From Neotabrizicola shimadae (GTDB lineage: Bacteria; Pseudomonadota; Alphaproteobacteria; Rhodobacterales; Rhodobacteraceae), in NCBI RefSeq assembly GCF_019623905.1, contig NZ_CP069370.1:2851001-2915000 (forward strand): a stretch of DNA of 64,000 bases, read 5' to 3'. Below, in pieces: positions 55,713 through 64,000 of this stretch (position 1 is its first letter; the number at the start of each line of letters is the position of its first letter). The notes under the pieces are model-generated. The model saw nothing but the letters and a program-made list of their open reading frames with translations, did no database searches and was not told the origin of the DNA. Position numbers and translations under genes: made by a program.

Positions 55713-57128
55713 GGTATCGGCGCCCGCGCCACCGACGAGGAGGTTCGCCCCCCATTGCCGATCAGGATGTTGGCGAGCCCATTGCCCGTACCCGTAGTGT
55801 TGCCGGCGCCCGTGAGGGTCAGGTTCTCCACGAAGCGGACCCCGGCAGAGGCGTCCAGGCTGAAGGTCACGGTACTGCGAACCTCGTCGACACCGCCGGC
55901 GTCGATGGCACTTCCCACGTCGAGTGTTTCGATGAGGCGATCTGCCGACCGTTCGACGACATAGATGTCGTTCCCGGCCCCACCGATCATGGTGTCGGCA
56001 CCCAGCCCCCCGTTGAGCAGGTTGTTTCCTGCGCTGCCGGTCAGGCGGTTCGCCAGGGCATTGCCTGTGCCACTGGTGTTTGCGGTGCCGGTCAGGATCA
56101 GATGCTCAACGAAGCGCACGCCGACATAGGCATCCAGACTGAAGCTCACCCTGGACTCGATAGTGTCGGTGCCGCCCGCATCGGTCGTGCTGGCTTGGGT
56201 TGTTGTCTCAAAGACCTGGTCACCCGTCGCGCTGACGATGTAGCGATCGTTGCCCCCGCCGCCGATCATCGTGTCAGCACCCGCTCTCCCATCCAGCACA
56301 TTCGCTCCGCTGTTGCCGATGAGCAGGTTTGCCAGCGCATTACCGGATGCGGTCGAGTTCGCCGTTCCCGTCAGGATTAGGGTCTCGACGAACCTGACAC
56401 CGGCGCTGGCATCGAGGTCGAAGCTCACGGCGCTGCGGATGGTGTCCATGCCACCAGCATCGATGGCGCTCGATGTGGTCGTTGTCTCGTAGACCCGGTC
56501 CCCGCCGGCATCGACCACATAGAGGTCGTTGCCCGCCCCGCCGATCAGACTGTCCGCGCCGCCGGCGCCGTCGAGCGTGTCATTCCCTGCACCCCCTTCC
56601 AGCCGGTTCGCGGCGCTGTTGCCGGTGAGGCTGTTGTTCAGCGCATTGCCGGTGCCGCGGCCGACCGTGCCGCCCAGGACCAGGTTCTCGACCTCGGCCC
56701 CAAGCACGATGGCATCCACCAGGGCGATGATCGTGTCCGTCCCGCCACCCGCCTGTTCGATGACCACATCCGTCAGCCGGTCGACCACATAGGTGTCGTT
56801 GCCGCCAATCCCCTCCAGCGTATCCGCGCCGGTGTGACCATCCAGTCGGTTGGCTGCCGCACTGCCGCGGATCGAGTCACTGCCCTGCCCGCCGATGATG
56901 TTCTCGATCTGAAACAGCCGATCACTGCCGATCTCGGCCCCGCTGGCCGTGGTGGCGGCGAGATCAACCAAGATGCCCGTGATCGCGCTGGTGTAGCGGA
57001 CGGTGTCGATGCCCGCGCCGCCGGTGTAGCGGTCGTTCCCCGCGCCGTTGCCGCCCACGATCAGGTCATCGCCCGCCCCGGCATCCACCGTGTCGTTACC
57101 ATCCCCTGTCTCGATCAGGTCCTCGCCC

Positions 57129-57237
57129 TCCCCGCCGAGGGCGCTGTCATTCCCCGCGCCCCCCTCCAGGCTGTCATTCCCCGACCCGCCGTCCAGCGTG
57201 TCCGACCCGTCATTGCCCAACAGCGTGTCGTCCCCGC
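57129..57237. repeat. Identical 109-bp repeat inside the RTX gene, copy A
   Basis: Identical over 109 bases to 58212-58320, 1083 bp (361 codons) away, in the same frame. It encodes RTX nonapeptides (DTLLGNDGSDTLDGGSGND and neighbours). Recombination between copies would delete 361 residues without a frameshift. Confidence 0.85.
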
Positions 57238-58211
57238 CCTGGCCGTCCAGACTGTCGGTGCCTTCGCCGCCCGCGATCGTGTCCGCGAGATCGGTCCCGA
57301 TCAGCAGAACCCCGGGGATCACCACATCCACCGCCTGATCCGCGAACTGCAGCCGGTTCACGCTGATCAGCGTGTCCTCGCCGTCGATCCCGCGCAGGTC
57401 CGTCACGATCAGACGACCGTTCACGTTGTCTTCCGTGATCAGGTAATCCGCGAAGGCGCCAGAGAAGACCGCCGTGTCGAACCCCGTTCCGGCATCGATC
57501 AGGTCGTCACCGTTGGCTCCGGTGAGAACGTCATTGCCTTCACCTCCAGAGATTTGATCATGTCCATCGTTGCCCGAGAGACTGTCGTTGCCACCAAGAC
57601 CAGTAATCGTATCGTCTCCAAAGCCTCCTAGTATTTCGTCCCCATCTCCGTTCGTTGAATTGTTTCCGACGATTTCAAGGCGCCCGTTCCTCTCGGCAGA
57701 GCCGTCAATCAGTATTGCAGACGCAGGGTTGCCAATGACCGTCAGAACCTCGCCAGCGGCAACGTTTGCATCATTCAGGATGAGAGAATCTGCGAATACT
57801 GCATGAATTACTTCAAAGTTCCGCACCCGAGCCATGTCTGGGCTGGCCCCGCCGCCAAGTGGCGACCAAGCAGAACTCAAGGTGTCCCGTCCATCGCCTC
57901 CATCAATTAGGCCAGGTAGAGAGTTACTGGCACCAGAAATGAGAACAATGTCATCTCCCGATCCGGCCAATACCTCGCCCACGATATAACTATAGATACT
58001 GTCGCTCCCAGAGCCCCCATGCAGCGTCAACTCTGTGGAGTTGCCTCCAATCAGCACATCATTCCCGTCGCCGCCAAAAAGCCTGTCTCCAGAATCGATG
58101 CGTACTAGGGTTTCATAAGCCCCCAGAATCGTCTCCGCCGTCAAAAAATCATCACCTGCGCCGCCGGAAAGGAAGTCAGCTCCGGCTCCTCCGATCAAAC
58201 GATCCCCACCT

Positions 58212-58320
58212 TCCCCGCCGAGGGCGCTGTCATTCCCCGCGCCCCCCTCCAGGCTGTCATTCCCCGACCCGCCGTCCAGCGTGTCCGACCCGTCATTGCC
58301 CAACAGCGTGTCGTCCCCGC
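58212..58320. repeat. Identical 109-bp repeat inside the RTX gene, copy B
   Basis: Second copy of the 57129-57237 repeat. The stretch between the copies, mainly 57600-58200, is less GC-rich than the rest of the gene. Confidence 0.85.
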
Positions 58321-59414
58321 TCAGCCCGATCAGGGTGTCGTTGCCCTCGCCGCCGACCAGAAGGTCGTTCCCGCTGATCGAGGCGATGTCCCGCGTCAGG
58401 CTGAAGGCGGTCGTGCTGCCCCGCACCGACACATCCGCGACTGCGCCCGCGTTGCCCGTGCTGCGGTCCCAACCGACATAGCTCAGCGACGCGGGGCCAC
58501 CGGTCGTGCTGGTCGGCACGAACCGCACCAGATCGGTCGAGAGCAGAAGGCGCGCTGCGCTGTCGCCGAGCGCACCGAAATCGGTCCAACTCGTGCCGCC
58601 ATTGCGCGAGTACTGCCAGGTGCCGTTGCCCGACAGGCCGGTCACCGCGATCCCAGGTGTCAGCGCGCCCTCGTCGACATCGGTGATGCTGGTGCCGATC
58701 AGGGACGCAATGCTGCGCGTAGTCACGTTGCCACTGTCGCCGACCAGCGCGAAGGTCGGGTTGACCGAGCTCAGGACCGGCGCATCGTTGCGGGCGGTCA
58801 CCGTGAGGGAGGCGGTGTCGGATGCCGCGCTTAACGGGCTGTCCGCGCCCTCGGTGACCGCAAGGAACTCGCCCGCGGACCCTGCGCTCCCGTCCCAGGC
58901 ACGATAGGTAAACTCGGCCGTGGTTCCGTTCAGGGCATCGGGCAGAAAGCGCACCCGGTCCGTTGCGCGCAGCAAGAGGGCCCCGGCGTCGGAGACCGAC
59001 CCGAACTCGGACCAGGTGGCGCCGTTGTCGAGCGAGAACTGCCAGGTGCCGTTGCCGTCGTCCTGACCGGTCACCGCGATCCCGAGCGGATCGCCATCGA
59101 TGTCAGTCGCTGCGCCACCGAGAAAAGGGGCGACGGTCCGACCGGTGTTCGTCACGGCATCTTCACTGATTGTGGCAAAGGCCGGGGCAACGGGCGTCAG
59201 GATCGGCCGATCGTTGACCGGGTCGATGGTCAGGGTAAAGTCGGCATCGACCGACAACGTCCCATCACTCGCCGTAACCCGAAGGATGAGCGAGCCACTG
59301 AAGTCCGCAGGCGGGATGCCCGTGAAGGTCCCGGTGCCTGCATCGAAGCCTAGGCTCAGGACCCATTGATATTGCTGTTTGGGTATGATTCAGGCTCCGT
59401 GAGGAGACTGAACT

Positions 59415-59798
59415 ATGAGCAACCTTTTCTGGCTGACGGACGCTCAGATGGCGCGACTTCAGCCCTTCTTTCCGAAGAGCCATGGCAGACCGCGTGTCGA
59501 TGATCGGCGGGTCCTGAGCGGGATAATCTTCATCAATCGCAATGGCTTGAGGTGGTGCGATGCGCCCAAGGAGTATGGCCCGCCCAAGACACTCTACAAC
59601 CGCTGGAAGCGGTGGAGTGACAAGGGCGTCTTCGCTCGGATGATGCACGGCCTGGCCTCGGAGGCCGCCACTCCGAAGACGGTGATGATCGACGCGACTT
59701 ACCTGAAGGCGCACCGCACGGCGAGCAGCCTGCGGTCGAAAAAGGGGGCGACGGAGACCAACGGGGGCGCGCGATCGGCCGAACCAAAGGGGGCATGA
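59415..59798 (+). CDS. IS5-family transposase, OrfA
   Basis: 127 residues. The DUF4096-like N-terminus (LTDAQMARLQPFFPKSHGRP) and the first catalytic Asp in MIDATYLKAHRTA are here. Slippage at AAAGGGGG (59786-59793) would move the ribosome back one base into OrfB, giving the full DDE transposase, a mechanism known for this group. Confidence 0.88.
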   Translation: MSNLFWLTDAQMARLQPFFPKSHGRPRVDDRRVLSGIIFINRNGLRWCDAPKEYGPPKTLYNRWKRWSDKGVFARMMHGLASEAATPKTVMIDATYLKAHRTASSLRSKKGATETNGGARSAEPKGA

Positions 59799-60184
59799 AC
59801 ACAAAGTTGCACGCTGTCACCGATGCCGACGGCCGCCCGATCCGCTTCTTCATGACATCGGGCCAGGTCAGCGACTACACGGGTGCGGCGGCCCTGTTGG
59901 GCGGCCTGCCGAAGGCGGAATGGTTGCTGGCTGACAGGGGCTATGACGCCGACTGGTTCAGAGATGCGTTGAAGGACAAGGGGATAAGGCCCTGCATCCC
60001 AGGCCGCAAGTCGCGCAGCAAGCCCATCAAGCACGACAAGCGCCGCTACAAACGTCGCAACAGGATCGAGATCATGTTCGGCAGGCTCAAGGACTGGCGA
60101 AGGGTCGCCACACGCTACGACCGATGCCCGAAGGTGTTCCTATCCGCCATAGCCCTCGCTGCCACCGTCATGTTCTGGCTATGA
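59795..60184 (+). CDS. IS5-family transposase, OrfB
   Basis: 129 residues. It holds the second catalytic Asp (LLADRGYDADW) and the Glu block (RNRIEIMFGRLKDWRRVATRYD). In the -1 frame relative to OrfA. Both frames look intact, so the element could still be active. Confidence 0.88.
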   Translation: MNTKLHAVTDADGRPIRFFMTSGQVSDYTGAAALLGGLPKAEWLLADRGYDADWFRDALKDKGIRPCIPGRKSRSKPIKHDKRRYKRRNRIEIMFGRLKDWRRVATRYDRCPKVFLSAIALAATVMFWL

Positions 60185-60619
60185 AACGAGAACGAGTCCT
60201 GACCCTATGGCGGCAACGTCTGACTTGATCTTTGAGCGCCAGGTCTTCTTGGCGCTGAATGCGAAAGCTTTTCGCCCGCCGGCCTTGTCGTTGTCCCGCA
60301 CAAACCAGCGCGCAGAGATTTCACGAGATACGGGGAATGTCTCGGCGTCAGTCTTGCCGTCACCCCCGCCAACCGGGCCTGTTTGAGGTCGAATATTCGG
60401 CGCTATGAACTTCTCGCAAAGACGCTGCGCAAAACTTTCAAAAGCCGCTTCGTCCTTCTGATTGGTGAACGTCTCAAGGTGGTAGGACAAGACTTCGCGC
60501 CCGACCTCATATGCCACTTCCGACACCGAGTCGGAGAACAAGTCTGGATGACGGGCGCGCATGTAGCGCGAAGGCGAATACTTGGGTTGCTCGGGTGCGG
60601 TCTTTGTTGGCTCTCTCAT
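60179..60619 (-). pseudogene. N-terminal stump of a defence-type nuclease protein, cut by the IS
   Basis: 146 codons, of which about 137 are native. The sequence (RARHPDLFSDS, YHLETFTNQKDEAAFESFAQ, PQTGPVGGGDGKTDAETFPV, AFAFSAKKTWRSKIKSDV) matches the N-terminal PD-(D/E)XK-like domain of very large NTPase or repeat proteins found in defence islands. The D...D.ET and SAKK motifs are visible. The frame then enters the IS and stops at 60179. The protein would normally continue for hundreds of residues, so this copy is non-functional. Confidence 0.7.
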
Positions 60620-61003
60620 GGCGCAAGCCTATAGGCCCCTCCGCAGCATAGGATAGATACGATCATGCACTAAGTTCTCGGCCTCCCCAAAGTATTTTCA
60701 CAGAGAGAGCCAGGGAAGCTCGAACCATTTGCACCCACTTTCTGCCACAACGGATGCCACGGGCTATGACCGCTAGGGGCCGCGTTAGGCCATCCGCTGC
60801 CGTTGGCTCCGACGTCAGGTTTGGGCCGCTCGTTGCCTGTTGGCCGTTGCTGACGTCCCGGCGAAGCACAGTCTGGCTTTACTGTCCGTTACAGTACCCT
60901 GCTGTTCCCGCCGCTTTCGTTGCGCGTTGCGCCTCTGCCACACCCTTAACCCTGCGTCGTGTGCTTCCACGTTGCTTCCACGGGGTGTGCGCAAATGCGA
61001 ACG
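60620..61003. other. Spacer before the rRNA operon end, no gene seen
   Basis: About 380 bases without a supported gene. The adjacent GCCACCC-GG-GGGTGGC hairpin at 61004-61019, 29 nt beyond the tRNA-fMet end on the minus strand, may terminate the rRNA operon. Confidence 0.5.
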
Positions 61004-61019
61004 GCCACCCGGGGGTGGC
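61004..61019 (-). terminator. Possible rRNA operon terminator hairpin
   Basis: A 7-bp stem GCCACCC/GGGTGGC with a 2-base loop lies downstream of tRNA-fMet in the direction of rRNA transcription. Such a short loop is strained and the following T-run is weak, so this is tentative. Confidence 0.35.
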
Positions 61020-61047
61020 TGTATGTCATTGATCTCGCTTGGATTTC

Positions 61048-61124
<77 letters not shown>

Positions 61125-61200
61125 TCCGTTGTTTGCCCCGTGGGCTTATGGCGCTCGGGGTTGGTTTGAGATCGTTCGAGAGAGTTCTGTCCCTGGTCAG

Positions 61201-61316
61201 GTCTGGCGGCGACCTACTCTCCCACGTCTTGAGACGCAGTACCATTGGCGCGGCAGCACTTATCGGCCGAGTTCGGGATGGGATCGGGAGTTTTGCTTGC
61301 GCTATGACCACCAGAC
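61201..61316 (-). rRNA. rrf: 5S ribosomal RNA
   Basis: About 116 nt on the minus strand beginning GTCTGGTGGTCATAGCGC and ending GTAGGTCGCCGCCAGAC. Terminal stem and the conserved CCCGAACTCGG loop are visible. Ends estimated from the pairing of the terminal stem. Confidence 0.95.
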
Positions 61317-61423
61317 CGGATCAGGGACATGCCCTGCGGTAATGCAGGGCGAACATCAGTGTTGTTCCAGGTCTTGTTTGTGCTTTTGACGATCCAGGGG
61401 TCGTATGACCTTGCTGTTTCTGG

Positions 61424-64000
<2,577 letters not shown>

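Larger units (their letters stand above)
55709..59352 (-). pseudogene. Large RTX-type adhesin/repeat protein, 5' part truncated by an IS
   Basis: About 1210 codons. From its N-terminal side: cadherin/Ig-like segments (GTFTGIPPADFSG, then DRPILTPVAPAF, NDAPVL), then blocks of GGxGxDxLx calcium-binding nonapeptides, then three roughly 93-residue tandem repeats (GADTMIGG.GND, DAGG.D, LDA..GVRFVE..LTGT.N). The frame is open at the IS boundary (59351-59352), so the true start is missing. It ends in junk (ANILIGNGGRTSSS) where one base is missing. An intact version would be a secreted surface protein; this copy is probably dead. Confidence 0.8.
59353..60205 (+). mobile_element. IS5-family (IS427-group) insertion sequence
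   Basis: 853 bp with imperfect terminal inverted repeats: left GGCTCAGGACCCATT at 59353, and right (read inward) GGGTCAGGACTCGTT. TA flanks both ends (59351-59352 and 60206-60207). It carries two overlapping transposase frames. It lies exactly between two truncated genes. Confidence 0.88.

Noticed and set aside
54822..59352. Possible CRISPR array or satellite DNA because of dense repeated units
   Set aside because: The repeats are codon-phased, diverged RTX nonapeptides and 93-residue protein modules, with no conserved short DNA repeat and unique spacers.

Overview
The window looks like a chromosomal segment of an alphaproteobacterium of the order Rhodobacterales (Rhodobacteraceae). It is GC-rich, its proteins resemble Rhodobacter/Paracoccus-type proteins, and the rRNA operon ends 23S-5S-tRNA-fMet. 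No species can be named from the sequence alone.

Layout. 1-5758: the end of a TatD nuclease gene, an MBL-fold hydrolase, an AEC permease, a convergent EamA exporter, an acyl-CoA synthetase and a membrane protein that resembles a dead M48 peptidase. 5835-12003: a SPOR-domain protein, then a compact nucleoside-salvage operon on the minus strand (cdd-deoA-deoB-add-upp). 12075-17671: a cupin protein, malic enzyme maeB and propionyl-CoA synthetase prpE, with two TTTGCAAA palindromes before prpE. 18109-18802: a small AT-richer mini-operon of unknown function. 18815-23203: nadK, glyA and a TMADH-like flavoenzyme. 23208-26932: an ECF sigma factor with its NrsF-type anti-sigma factor, divergent from a bufferin-type metallophore cluster (DUF2282, DUF692/MNIO, DUF2063, DoxX). 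27084-31155: a periplasmic protein, rpmH-rnpA-yidD, a TVP38-family protein and an orphan histidine kinase.

31275-47845 is an integrated genomic island. It starts at the 3' end of a tRNA-Arg(ACG) gene and ends at a 14-bp copy of that tRNA end, next to a P4-type integrase. Its cargo is a six-gene operon: a type III-like Res, a DUF4268 protein with nuclease-like motifs, an ASCH-domain protein, a type III-like Mod, an unknown small protein, and a fusion of a RelE/ParE-like domain to an SF1 helicase. Plasmid/phage-like replication genes (VapE, AlpA) and remnants follow. This composite restriction locus is my best candidate for a not fully described defence system.

47883-53777: patatin, 3-hydroxybutyrate dehydrogenase and acetoacetate decarboxylase genes, a dead polyamine-binding-protein gene, two tRNA-Lys genes, dapF and mtaB. 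53778-60619 is a decayed, rearranged region: an IS30 remnant, a large RTX-type protein gene broken by a one-base deletion and truncated by an IS5-family element, and, beyond that IS, the 5' stump of a defence-type nuclease gene. 61048-64000 holds tRNA-fMet, 5S and most of 23S rRNA on the minus strand.

A three-block element (palindrome, 20 nt, CAATGGGTT, 12 nt, TAACTTGGACKTAAC) occurs with fixed spacing after two genes, and in truncated form after a third.
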